Shown here: positions 1-10,189 of the stretch, piece after piece
How positions within the stretch are numbered: position 1 is the first letter of the stretch
How the letters are laid out: every line of letters begins with the position of its first letter
Assembly (NCBI RefSeq): GCF_022539315.1
Contig: NC_066338.1
Coordinates: 4,526,001 to 4,590,000 of the forward strand
Length of the DNA stretch: 64,000 bases
Direction: 5' to 3'
DNA from: Serinus canaria
Taxonomy: Eukaryota; Chordata; Aves; Passeriformes; Fringillidae
Translations under genes and position numbers: made by a program
Notes under the pieces: model-generated
The model's database searches: none
What the model saw: the letters and a program-made list of their open reading frames with translations, nothing else
What the model was told of the DNA's origin: nothing

Positions 1-1151
1 CCCTTATCCGCGATCGCTTTTGTAATCGCCTGCACGTCTTTCGGGTTTACCGGAGAATAGAATCTTTGGTTCCCGCCGGGTCCCCCCACCCGGACCGGAA
101 ACACCAGTTTCGATGACGGGGCCCACTCTGCGCACGCAATTTTTATTTTCCGCCAGTCTGTAAGTGGGGTTCGATCTTTCTCTGATGTCCCCTTTACCCA
201 TGCGGGAGCGCTGCGGCTAATTGCCTTGCGTGCCGCTGCTGTTCTTTTGTTAGAACTCGAGTCTGAGTCGGAGCTCCCCGACCCCCGCTCCGAGTCCTCC
301 GTATCGGAGCTCGACTCCGAGTCCCAGTCGGAAGTCGACTGGTCGGAGACTTCCGGTCTGCTGCGCCTTTTTCTCCGGCTCCGACCCCGCCCCTTCTTAC
401 GAGGGTCAGAGCGTTCCCTCCCCCTGGGGTCCCCCCGCCTCCTGCTGCGGGAGGTCCTTGCCCTATAAGGACCGAAAGTGAGCTGAGCGCTCTGATTGGT
501 CATACGCTCCTGCGCGGGGTCCGCCCCGTCCCCCCGCTCGCCCGCGCATGCGTTGTTATGCGGACTGACTCCATTTCCGCCCCGCTCGGGTTCCTTTCTG
601 CCCTGAGCACACGCCTCCCCGCCATTTTCAAACGCATATGGAGGGGGTGCATTCCTGTCCTCCCCTTCGGGGCTCGGCAGTTTCGCCGCCGCCCTCGCCT
701 CCTCCCTAAGTCCCTGCCAAAACGACCGCGCGTTTTCCCCCCCCTCTGATGGTAAGCCGATCTGCTCGGAGGAGTCCGGCGTTCGCGGCTTCTCGCTGCC
801 GGTTTGTTCTAAGACCTCCGCGGTTTGCGTCGCCGCGGCCACCCCCAGCTGCGGCGTGGCCAGCAACCACGCTTTCGCAGCTTGCCAGGTGTCCTGCTCA
901 TTTCTTGCCTTTTGCAAGGCTTGCACAACCCTGCCCCATGACTTAAGAGCTTTTCCCGAGCCACAGGACATCGTTTCTTCAGCTAAAACCTTAGTACAAT
1001 GGTCCCATTTCTCCGGATGGAGAATATCCACAGGGCTATCTATCGCCTGTAATTTAATAAGCCTCGAAATAGCAAGGCATAAATCCTTAAGTTTGCATTC
1101 TATTCCCCACTGAACATGCATTTGGGTTACGACCTGCGCGACGGCTTCCAT
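1..1151 (-). CDS. Alpharetrovirus-like endogenous gag, 5' part (runs off left edge)
   Basis: Reading leftward from an ATG at 1151-1149, one frame stays open to the window edge, about 383 codons without a stop. The first ~100 residues are helical and charged and resemble an avian alpharetrovirus matrix domain (Trp-Asp, Leu-Lys-Ser-Trp-Gly and Ala-Arg-Asn-Glu-Gln landmarks). A PPPY late-domain motif, which recruits ESCRT/NEDD4-type factors in the family, lies near residue 170. An Arg/Ser-rich and then acidic Ser/Asp-rich linker follows. The last ~40 visible residues resemble the start of capsid (Tyr-Ser-Pro-Val-Asn-Pro-Lys-Asp). The LTR and primer-binding site lie directly upstream on the same strand, as expected for a provirus. 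The open frame suggests a fairly recent copy, but everything after the capsid start is outside the window. Virus-derived assignment is firm; the exact genus is inferred. Confidence 0.78.
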   Translation of the reverse strand, partial: MEAVAQVVTQMHVQWGIECKLKDLCLAISRLIKLQAIDSPVDILHPEKWDHCTKVLAEETMSCGSGKALKSWGRVVQALQKARNEQDTWQAAKAWLLATPQLGVAAATQTAEVLEQTGSEKPRTPDSSEQIGLPSEGGENARSFWQGLREEARAAAKLPSPEGEDRNAPPPYAFENGGEACAQGRKEPERGGNGVSPHNNACAGERGDGADPAQERMTNQSAQLTFGPYRARTSRSRRRGDPRGRERSDPRKKGRGRSRRKRRSRPEVSDQSTSDWDSESSSDTEDSERGSGSSDSDSSSNKRTAAARKAISRSAPAWVKGTSEKDRTPLTDWRKIKIACAEWAPSSKLVFPVRVGGPGGNQRFYSPVNPKDVQAITKAIADK

Positions 1152-1249
1152 GTCCCTCGCTGGTCCGGGAGCGTCCTCCCCGCCGCACTAGACCCGCTGT
1201 GCGGCCGCCGACCCCTGTCCAGGTGACTCCCGCACCCCGGGTGCTGGTA

Positions 1250-1267
1250 CCCGGAGTTTCGGCACCA
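1250..1267 (-). promoter_or_regulatory. Retroviral primer-binding site, tRNA-Phe-like
   Basis: On the minus strand this reads TGGTGCCGAAACTCCGGG, three bases after the LTR end. It matches the 3' end of tRNA-Phe (complement TGGTGCCGAAACCCGGG) apart from one extra base after GAAAC. Position and sequence identify the priming site of the left-edge provirus; the choice of tRNA is inferred. Confidence 0.65.
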
Positions 1268-1270
1268 ATA

Positions 1271-1545
1271 TGTAGCCGCTGGCTACGAGGCGACCTGGTT
1301 CTGGAGTGCGGCACGGTGACTCAAACACAGAGTCACTCGGTCCATGTGCTGCGGACACCAACGTGGTGGATAGCAAATGGCGTTTATTCAAAGGTTTCAG
1401 GGGTATTTATGGCCTAGGTAGTTTATGTCACTTCCTCTGCCCTTGTCCTGGGTGCAGCCAAGGTCAGACTGAAAGTGAGGAGGGGTCTTCCTGTCTACAC
1501 GTAACAGCCCGAGATCTTCCGGCCGCAATCCCTAACTCTCCCACA
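1271..1545 (-). mobile_element. 5' LTR of the left-edge provirus
   Basis: On the minus strand a 275 bp segment begins TGTGGGAGAG and ends GCGGCTACA, giving the TG...CA ends of an LTR. It holds a TATA-like CATAAATA and, a little further on, an AATAAA polyadenylation signal. A primer-binding site follows three bases after it and an open gag after that. No matching second LTR is in the window; it should lie to the left. Confidence 0.75.
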
Positions 1546-2025
1546 CTCAGCACCATCCCAGTTACTTCCAGTACATCCCATTTGCCCCAACATGGTCTCA
1601 TTTGCTCCTGACAGGCTCCTGCTCACTCCCAGTGTGATCCCAGTCTCCATCAGTGTGATCACAGTTTGCCCTGTCAGTATGATCCCAGTATTATCAGTAC
1701 AAACCCAGCACAGTCCCAGTCACTCCCAGTACCATCCCAGTATGATGTCAGTACAAACCCAGTACAGCCCCAGTCACTCCCAGTCTGATCCAAGTATGAT
1801 GTCAGTACAAACCCAGTACAGCCCCAGTCACTCCCAGTCTGATCCCAGTATTATATCAGTACAAACCCAGCACAGTCCCAGTCACTCCCAGTACCATCCC
1901 AGTATGATCCCAGTACAAACCCAGTACAGCCCCAGTCACTCCCAGTCTGATCCCAGTATGATGTCAGTACAAACCCAGCACAGCCCCAGTCACTCCCAGT
2001 ACCATCCCAGTCCAGCCCAGTCCCT
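1546..2025. repeat. CCCAGT-rich tandem array
   Basis: Imperfect tandem copies, roughly 50-60 bp long, are built from phrases such as CCAGTCACTCCCAGT, GATCCCAGTATGATGTCAG and TACAAACCCAGTACAG. The array sits between the provirus LTR and the GC-rich 5' end of zinc-finger block A. Open frames here (266 and 62 codons) come from the repeat and are not genes. Related arrays recur near 6585, 16310, 48200, 50045 and 55440. Confidence 0.85.
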
Positions 2026-2039
2026 GGCAGCGCTGGCAC

Positions 2040-2635
2040 TGCTGGGATCCCCCAGCCCTGGGTGCGTTCCCCCCTCCCGCAGGTGCCGAGAGGAGGCCCA
2101 AGGGCTGGCAGTGCCCAGGCAGGGTCCCCAGCAAGGCCCAGTTTGGATGTGCAGCCCCCAGTTTGCCCAGTTTGCCTCTCCTTTGGCCCAGGCCAGGTTC
2201 CCCCCGCCCGCAGCGGCTGGGAGCAGCCGAGAGCCCCGCGCTGCCCATCCCGACCTGTCCCGGCTCCATCCCCGCTCCAGCCGCGGGCTGCGAGGGCTGC
2301 GGGAACGGGGCACCGAGGGTGTAGGAGCTGCTGGGGGAGGAGGAGGAGGGAGGGAAGGGCAGGGATGGAGGGGGAGAAGGAGGAGGGGTTAGGGAGGGGG
2401 AGGAGGGGGAGAAGGGACGGAGGAGGAGGGATGAAGGGGTAGAGAGAGCCGCGATAGAAGGAGGAGACCGAGGCGGGGTTAGCAAGGAGGAGGAGGAGGG
2501 AGGATGGAAGGGGAGGAGCGGGAGGAAGAGGAGGGACAAAGGCGGATCAAGGCTGAGCAGGTGGAACCAGGCGCTCGAGCCCTGCCTGAATTCGCAGCCC
2601 CCACCTGTGGGATCATCGCCCCCCCTATGGCTCAG
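2040..2635 (+). promoter_or_regulatory. GC-rich promoter and 5' exon of zinc-finger gene A
   Basis: A GC- and purine-rich stretch with GGAGGAGG runs ends in CCTATGGCTCAG followed by a GTGAGC splice donor at 2636. The same sequence with the same donor recurs at 52005-52569 ahead of zinc-finger gene B, which is the main evidence that it is the gene's 5' end. The exon itself probably begins in the purine-rich part near 2480. Its last codons are open (E-E-E-E-G-Q-R-R-I-K-A and onward), but the phase does not match the exon at 3939, so it is probably 5' UTR or joins an exon I have not found. Confidence 0.5.
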
Positions 2636-3259
2636 GTGAGCGGGGAAAGGGAGCTCGGCCCAGATATCCCGGGGGGTGCCTGGGTTGGGTTTTTCGGGGG
2701 GATGTTTGGAGAATGGAGAAGTCCAAGGCTGAGTGGAAAAGGCCCCTCGAGGGGATATCGGGCGGTGGCGGCTGGCGGCAGAGGCAGCCTGGAGAAGCAG
2801 AGCCCTGTGTCCCCCAGGAGCCCAAAGTGGGGAGCCCAGAGAGGGGGGAGCGCCGCCATTGGCGGGAGCCTCAAGAGGCTGGAGAGGGGCAGGGGGGACT
2901 CCTTGGAGCCCCTGCACCCCAAAGCAGAGAATGAGGGGAGAAGGGAGCCCGGGAGCCCAAAGAGCCCCGGCATCCCAAAATGGGGAGAGCGAAGAGGGGG
3001 GAGCTTTTGGGATTGCTGGGACTGCCAGCAGCCTGGGGAGGGCGGGCACCGAGGAGAAGGGGGACCCCCAATACAAGTGTGACCCCGGCAGCTGGGACAG
3101 GGGGGATCCCCGAACAGCAGAGGGGAGGGATCAGGACCAGGAACTCCTGGGAAGCTTTTTCAGGGCTGAATCTTGGTGTTTGGGAGGTTTTTCTGGAGCC
3201 CAGATGGCTGGGGACTTGTAGAGACAGACTTGGGCAGTGGGACCTTCAAACTCAGCGTT
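2636..3259 (+). other. First intron region of zinc-finger gene A
   Basis: This GC-rich stretch is closely matched at 52570-53200 in block B. No conserved frame is evident, and the long overlapping open frames on both strands reflect base composition. Nothing here supports a separate gene. Confidence 0.5.
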
Positions 3260-3867
3260 TGTGGGGGAAGATGAAACAGGAAAGCCTTATAAATCTGATT
3301 GTCTGGCAAAAGATTTTGAGAATGTAGGAAGTATGTGCAGGATTGAAATGAAAGCAAGCTTTGAGATACCTTAGTTACTGAACAGGTGGAAAACAATGGA
3401 AGGTAATCCCCTTGTGATGAAATAATTCCCTCTGCTTGCAGACAGGTCCAAGGGCCAGAACAGACCCTGCTAGCTCAGCAGAAGGGGTCCAAAGAGGAGT
3501 TTTTAGGGTTTAAAATGTAACACAGGATGGTGATGTAATGATTCCTATAGGCTGTATGTAAATGCTATAGGATTTGTATCTTGCACTGGATTGGAGAGTG
3601 AGAAATAGAATATTCAACACAGGAGAAGACATTTTGTATTGTAACGGGAACCTTACTCTCTTCTGCTCTTGCCCTCTTTTTCTTTCACCCTCTCATCCTC
3701 TCTCCCACTCCCTTCTCTCAGGCCTGCTCTGAGCTTTGGATGGCAGCTCCCAGCAGGGCCCCTGTGCCCAGGCCCTTGGCAATGAACCCCAAGTTCCCCG
3801 ACCTGGCTGCAGAGATCTCTGGTCTCCATCCCTCCCAACTGTCCCACCCCTGACGCTCCTACAAACA
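3260..3867 (+). mobile_element. Probable solo LTR in the intron of zinc-finger gene A
   Basis: A 608 bp segment starts TGTGGGGGAAG and ends CTACAAACA. It separates flanks that lie almost side by side in block B (around 53180-53225), so it is either an insertion private to A or lost from B. A TATAAAT-like element occurs early in it. No clean target-site duplication is visible. It ends about 70 bases before the first clearly coding zinc-finger exon and could supply an alternative 5' end, which is inference. Confidence 0.6.
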
Positions 3868-3938
3868 TCTCATCCCTTGTTTTCCCCACACCAGGATTTC
3901 CCATTCCTAACCCCTGGGAGGCTGTGAGGAAGAGGAAG

Positions 3939-5041
<1,103 letters not shown>

Positions 5042-6540
5042 GGGAAGCCCTGCGAGGGCCCCGAGTGTGGGAAGAGCTTCGTGCGCTGCTCCAGCTCCAT
5101 CCCCCACTGCAGAAGCCACATTGGGCACAGCCCTGGTCACCCACATTCCCTGTGATCCATGCTGGGAACACACCTGGCTGCTTCTCCTGTTGGTCTGGCA
5201 TTAAATTTCTTGTGCCTCATCAACATCTCTTAAAAACTCCCAAAACTGGGTTAAATGAAGGAAATTGATTAAAGAAGTCTGAAGTCCCTCCATTTCTCAG
5301 GTGTTTGAGGAGGAATTTAGAATTTGGGGACACATTCTGTGTGGAGTGCCCCTGTTGCTAAAAGGCAGGAATTTGATCTCACCCCTCTTGTGTTGCTAAG
5401 ATCTCCTCCCCTGACCCAAACCCCAACTCCACCCCTGGGATTCCCTATAAAAACCCCAGGCCCTGCCTTTGCCCTGTCTTTCGGGGGTCAGAAATGGATT
5501 CTGGAGCTCTCTGAAACCAAGACCCGTCTCGTTTGTTCCTGGCACCGTCAGCTGCAGCCTCCCTGGACACCATGAACTCAGCTGCAACAATTCTGGAGGA
5601 TTTGTGGGTTCTGGTCGATTTTAGGCACTGTTCTCCATTTCTTTGCACTCCAAATGCCAAGAGGGATCGATCTGTCACCTCAAAACCACTCAAATCCCAC
5701 TGAAAACAACTGAATTTTAACCCATAAGGGCACCATAGCAGCTCCAATTTCTTGTTCCCTTGTCACAAAACACTCAATCCCAGGCCAAACTCACTCCATT
5801 CCACAGCTGCCAGGGTGAGTTGGGTTTGGGAAGGGATTGGGAGAAGTGGGATCCCAATTTGGAGCAGTGGGATGTGGATTGCATGGGGCTGGGTGGGTGG
5901 GATGTATTTGATAGCAAATAAAACTTTCGGAGTTACTGATTTCTGTCCTGTTCATTTTCTGTCAGTTCTGTTTGCAGAGTGCCACCTTCTCAGCTGATTC
6001 AATTCCTATAAAAATCCAATTTTTTAAGTCATCTAACCCAAACAATCCAAAAACCAATATCCAAATGAAACAACCCACCCGCAATTAAATTTTTTAAAAG
6101 TAATTTTAATTTTTTTTAAGAGTACTTAAGGGTGTTATTAAAGTTTAATTGTTTGGTTAAAATGTGTGAGAAATTACAGTGGTGTTTGATTTTGTGTTTA
6201 GTATATTTGTAATATGAATTGTTTTACTAAGGTGTGTTAGATTGTATGTTAGATTCTTTAGATATTTTTCATCTGAAGTATATTAGTTATCGAGTTAAAA
6301 CATTCAAAAGGTATATCTTGGTATATAATTTGTTTATATAAATTTATTGGTAATGGTATAATAATAGTTATTGCTGTTTTGGCTTGAATCGTTATTGGAG
6401 TATTGTAAGGAAGAGTTGAGATTTTTATATTTCATTTTTTAAACTATTTATTTCATTTTAATTCTAATTTATTGATTTATAATTTTACTCTAATTTGTTG
6501 AGAGGATAGGAAGGAAGTTCAAGGGCAGGAACATTTTTTC
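5042..6540 (+). other. 3' flank of zinc-finger gene A, becoming AT-rich
   Basis: Directly after the stop an in-frame finger-like remnant continues to about 5150. Unique 3' sequence follows, with AATAAA near 5918, and then a strongly AT-rich stretch from about 6000. The whole stretch is repeated inverted at 16540-17990 and direct at 54369-55437. No gene is seen. Confidence 0.6.
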
Positions 6541-6584
6541 CTGGATGGGAACTGGAATTCCAGCCCTTGGGAGTGTGCACAGGA

Positions 6585-6790
6585 CCACACAAACTGGGGT
6601 CAAATATGGACTGGGGTCAAATACAGGCTGGGATCCTGTGGGTTGGGACTGCACAGAGTGGGACCGTATGGATCAGGACCACCCAGACTGGGATAAACTG
6701 GACCGGGATTATATGGACTGGGACCATATGGACTGGGATTGCCCAGACAGGGATTGCACAGACTGGGATCACACGGACTGGGAAAAAGCT
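6585..6790. repeat. ACTGGGATC/ACTGGGACC tandem array (block A)
   Basis: Short imperfect units such as GACTGGGATCATATG repeat about every 15 bp. The array separates the AT-rich ZNF 3' flank from the GC-rich MHC class II fragment. The same array at the same place is found inverted in block C (16310-16450) and longer in block B (55440-55795). Confidence 0.85.
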
Positions 6791-6997
6791 TTGGCTACCA
6801 TTGGCTGCCTTTGGCTACCATCCACGTGCAATGGTGGCCACATCGAGTTGGCTTGATCCTGTTTGGGGGTCCCATCCCCCTCTTTCCCCCCGCTCTCCCG
6901 CCCCTTCCCCATCATTCCCCCCATCCCCTCCCCCGTGCTTGGTTTTGGGGGCCCGACCCCCCTTTGTTTGAATTTGGGTCCCTGCGCCCCTTCTCAC

Positions 6998-7084
6998 CGC
7001 GCCCCCCGCTCCCCCCGCGGCCGGGGGCGCTCCCAGCACCACCAGTGCCACCAGTACGGCCCCAGCTGCCCCCGCACGCCCCAT
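6998..7084 (-). pseudogene. Orphan MHC class II beta exon 1 (signal peptide), copy A
   Basis: Leftward from ATG 7084 there are 29 codons of a hydrophobic leader (MGRAGAAGAVLVALVVLG, then an Ala/Pro/Gly stretch) ending at a GTGAGA donor. Leaders of this form start songbird MHC class II beta chains, which present peptides at the cell surface. The bases after the donor are intron-like, then the ACTGGGATC array and the ZNF 3' flank. No beta-1 exon (exon 2) is found on this strand to the left, so the gene cannot be complete. An identical-length copy lies at 15974-16060. The identification rests on the leader, the donor and an adjacent CCAAT-type box; a leader for another membrane protein is possible. 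Confidence 0.6.
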
Positions 7085-7134
7085 CCCCATCCCCGGGGTC
7101 ACCTCCCCCCTCCCCAAATTCCGCTCCTGGACAC

Positions 7135-7169
7135 TGATGAGTCATCAGCGCCCCGCGCTCTGATTGGCC
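7135..7169. promoter_or_regulatory. X2/Y-box-like elements beside the class II exon 1 (copy A)
   Basis: A palindromic TGATGAGTCATCA (AP-1/X2-like) at 7135-7147 and CTGATTGGCC (Y box, bound by NF-Y in MHC class II promoters) at 7160-7169 lie 50-85 bases upstream of the minus-strand ATG. Both are kept in the inverted copy at 15889-15923. Seen from the exon, the Y box is the farther one, the reverse of the textbook X-then-Y order. Confidence 0.45.
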
Positions 7170-7619
7170 AGGATCTGTTTTGGGGTGGGGACGGGAGGAA
7201 CTGGGCACCCCCAGGAGCCCCCCGGGTTTGGTGCTTTCGATCCCCCCTCGGCCCTCGGGGCGGCCCTGGGGCCACCCCAACACCCCCAAAATGGGGAGGG
7301 TCCCCGGGGTCCTTTGGAAGCCCCAGGAATGGGCTGAAAGCGGCAGGAGCCGCCCCAAAAAGGGATTGAAGGGTCTGGGCCGGGAATGGGGGAGGCTCTG
7401 GGGATGGCTCCGGTCCGGATTGGGGCGGGCTGGGATTGAGGGAGGGTCCGTTCAGCGGCTGGGGAGGGGCTGGGACTGGGGAGGGGTCCGGCATTGTGGG
7501 GTTGGGTCCATTCCGGGAGTGGGGCGGGGTCTCTCCCTGGGACTGGGGTCCAGGACTGGGTCAGGGTCTCTCCCCTTGCCAATCTCGTTCCCAATCCCGA
7601 TCCCGCCGCTGTTCCCAGG

Positions 7620-8480
7620 GAAAGACTTCGATCCCAACCCAAACCCAGGTGGTCAAACATTGGGGTCAAAAACCCCAAATCCTGGGGTCAACTGCCCCCG
7701 ACCCTAAATCCTGGGGTTTGAAACCCTGGGGGGGGTCCAACACCCCCAAAACCAAACTCTGGGAGCTCAACCACCCCCCAGCCCAAACCCCAAATTTTAG
7801 GATCAAACCCCCAAATCCCAGATCCTGGGGTATCAAACACTCCCCGGTTCCCAAACATTGGGGTTAAATCTCCCTGACCCCAAATCCCAGGGTTTGAAGC
7901 ATTTGGGGTGTCCAACACCCCCTGTTCCCAAAGTCTGGGGTCAAACACCCCAAAATTCCAAATCCTGAGGTGTCAAACACCCCCAATCCCCAAAGTTAGG
8001 GGTTACAAGACCGCCAGATCCCCAACTGGGCTGGGTGTTGGCGAACAACCTCATCCCATGGGTTGTGGGGTCCAACCCTCCTAATCCCCAGAGTTTGGGG
8101 TCAAAGTCCCCCGATCCCACACTCTGGGGTGTCAAATCCCCCTGATCCCCCAACTTTGGGGTTAAATCCCTCCAAATCCTGGGGTCAATCCCCGCAGTTC
8201 CCAAACTTTGGCATCAAAACCCCCAACCCCAAATCCTGAGGTTTGAAACATCAGAGGTGTCCAGCTGCCCTGCTCCTAGTATTTGGGGTCAAACCCCCTG
8301 ATCCCCAAATCCTGGGCACAAAAACCCCCAAATCTCAAACCCTGGGGTGTCGAAAATCCCCAAATCCCAAAGTTTGGGGTCAAAAATCCCCAAACCCTGA
8401 GGTGTCAAACCCCCCCCCCCCCTCCCAATCCTCAATGTTTCGGGTCAAACCCCCCAGTCCCCAAACGTTGGGATCAAAAC
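7620..8480. repeat. CCCCAAATCCTGGGGTCAAA minisatellite
   Basis: Imperfect units of roughly 30-45 bp alternate 'CCCCAAATCC(C/T)' with 'TGGGGTCAAAC'. The left part is shared with the inverted block C (15277-15430). Short open frames on both strands follow the repeat and are not genes. Confidence 0.85.
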
Positions 8481-8519
8481 CCCCCTGAGCCCAAATCCTG
8501 GAAAAGAAGGATGTGGGGT

Positions 8520-9180
8520 TGAAAAATGAGATTTTGGATGAAAAGAGATTTTGGGGTTGAAAAAAGGAGGATTTGGGGGGAAAACGAGGATTTGGGGGTA
8601 AAACGAGGATTTGGGATTAAAAAAAGAAGGATTTGGGATAAAAAAGGAGGATTTGGGCTGAGCTGAGTTCACCTGGGGGAGTGGAAGGGCGTGGTGGATT
8701 TGGGGCAGGGTCAGGACCATTTTATGGGCAGTTTTCTGGGATTTTGGGGTGTTTCTGTGGGATTTGGGGGCAGTTCTATGGGATGCGGGAGCAGTTTTTT
8801 GGAATTGAGGGTGTTTTAGGGTGGTTTTGTGGGATTTTGGGGTGTTTCTATTGGATTTGGGAGCACTTTTATGGGATTTTTGGAGTGGTTTTGAGGAATT
8901 TCATGAGATTTCTATGGGATTTTGGGGTGGTCTGGAGGGACTTTAGGATCTTTCTATGGGATTTTGGGGCTCCTTAAAGGCATTTGAGGTGTTTTGGGGG
9001 GGCTTTAGGGTATTCAGGGGCAGTTTTGAATGATTTTGGGGTGGTTTGGAAGGATTTGGGGTGTTTTGGGGCAGATTTTGGGTATTTAGGGGCGAGTTTG
9101 AGGGTTTTTTAAAATTTTGGGGTATTTTGGGCCCGTTTTTTTAAAGTTTGGGTGTATTTAGGTGGGATTTGGGTGTTCTG
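8520..9180. repeat. GGGATTTTGGGGTG-rich tandem region
   Basis: G/T-rich imperfect repeats built on 'TATGGGATTTTGGGGTG' run up to the 3' end of the SNRPA-like exon. Read on the minus strand this is the sequence just downstream of that gene's stop codon. No coding potential is seen. Confidence 0.75.
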
Positions 9181-9182
9181 GG

Positions 9183-10189
9183 TCACTTTTTGGCGAAGGA
9201 GATCTTCCTGGCGCTGCTCTGGGTGATGCTGGAGCCCTGCAGGGCCTCGCGGGCAGCGCCCGCCTGCACCTCGGTGTCCAACTGCACCCAGGCGATGTCG
9301 CGGCGCCCGGGCACCAGGGCAGCTCCTGGAACCCGGGAACCTGGGATGGGAACGGGGCCAGGAGAGCCCCAGAAACCCGGGAACCTTCCCAGACACCTGG
9401 GAATGTTCCCCAGACATATGGAAATGTTCCCCAGACACCCGTGAACGTTTCCCAGACACCTAGAATGTTCCCCCAGAAACCTGGGAATGTTCCCCCAAAA
9501 AATACAGAAATGTTCCCCCCCCCAAATTCAGAAATGTTCCCTGTTGAGTAACAGTTCTCCAAAAATGTCCAGAAATGTTCTCAAAAGAAATCCTGAAACA
9601 TTCCCCCAAAAAGTCAGAAATGTTCCCCAAAGAAATCCAGAAATGCTCATCCAAAAAATCTTGGAACATTCCCAAAAAATGACTTTCCCCAGACAATTCA
9701 AAAACATTCCTCCTCAAAAATTCCAAAATCAGCCCTGTTCTCCATGCAGAAACATTCCTAAAAACTGCAGAAACATTTCCAAAAATCCAGAATTTTCTGC
9801 CCCAAAAATGCAAAAACATTCCTCCAAGAACCCCAAAATTTCCCCTCAAAAAATATTCTAGAAATTCCCCCAAAAAATCCAGAAGGCACAAAAATTCAGA
9901 CATTGCCTGCTAAAAAACCCCAGAAATTTCCCATAAAAAAATGCAGACATGCCCCCCCAAAATCCCGATACTTTCCCCAGACAATCCAGCCCCAAGCCCC
10001 CCTCACCCCTCTCACCCCCAAGCCCCAAAATCCCCCAATGCCCAAAGGCCGCCTGGAATCCCCAGAATCCCCGGGATGCTGGGATTGCCCCAGATCTCCC
10101 TGTTTGTGCAGAGCATTGAGAGCATCAGCTCCTTGGGCTCCTCAGGAGCTGGGCCAGGAACAGGATGTGCTTCGGGGCTTTGCCCACAG
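9183..10189 (-). pseudogene. SNRPA: U1 snRNP protein A (SNRPA)-like 3' end, broken
   Basis: On the minus strand, 9325-9183 encodes the end of the second RRM of U1A and its stop: [19 protein letters not shown], then a stretch ending KISFAKK. It is preceded by a CAG acceptor. U1A is a spliceosomal protein that binds U1 snRNA loop II, and its second RRM ends this way in vertebrates. The preceding exon is seen at about 10100-10189: after a TTTTCCCAG acceptor comes HILFLAQL, then a one-base loss, then EEPKELMLSML in another frame. It has no GT donor at its end. Earlier exons (first RRM, Pro-rich linker) were not found. The last exon still reads cleanly but with several unusual substitutions. I call it a partial pseudogene; an assembly-damaged real gene is possible. 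Confidence 0.7.
9345..9960. repeat. GTTCCCCAGAAA-type minisatellite in the SNRPA-like intron
   Basis: Imperfect units of about 20-30 bp ('GAAATGTTCCCCCAGAAACC...') fill the gap between the two SNRPA-like exons. Open frames rich in Phe/Leu/Gly or Lys/Pro/Asn come from the repeat. Confidence 0.8.

Noticed and set aside
1546..2025. CRISPR-like spacing of repeats
   Set aside because: Eukaryotic minisatellite: the units themselves vary and there are no unique spacers of constant length.
1964..3076. 370-codon minus-strand open frame opposite the ZNF A promoter
   Set aside because: Pro/Ser/Leu-rich, runs from the CCCAGT array into GC-rich DNA, is interrupted in block B, and has no motif.
8681..8977. 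Phe/Gly/Trp-rich open frame
   Set aside because: Direct product of the GGGATTTTGGGGTG tandem repeat.
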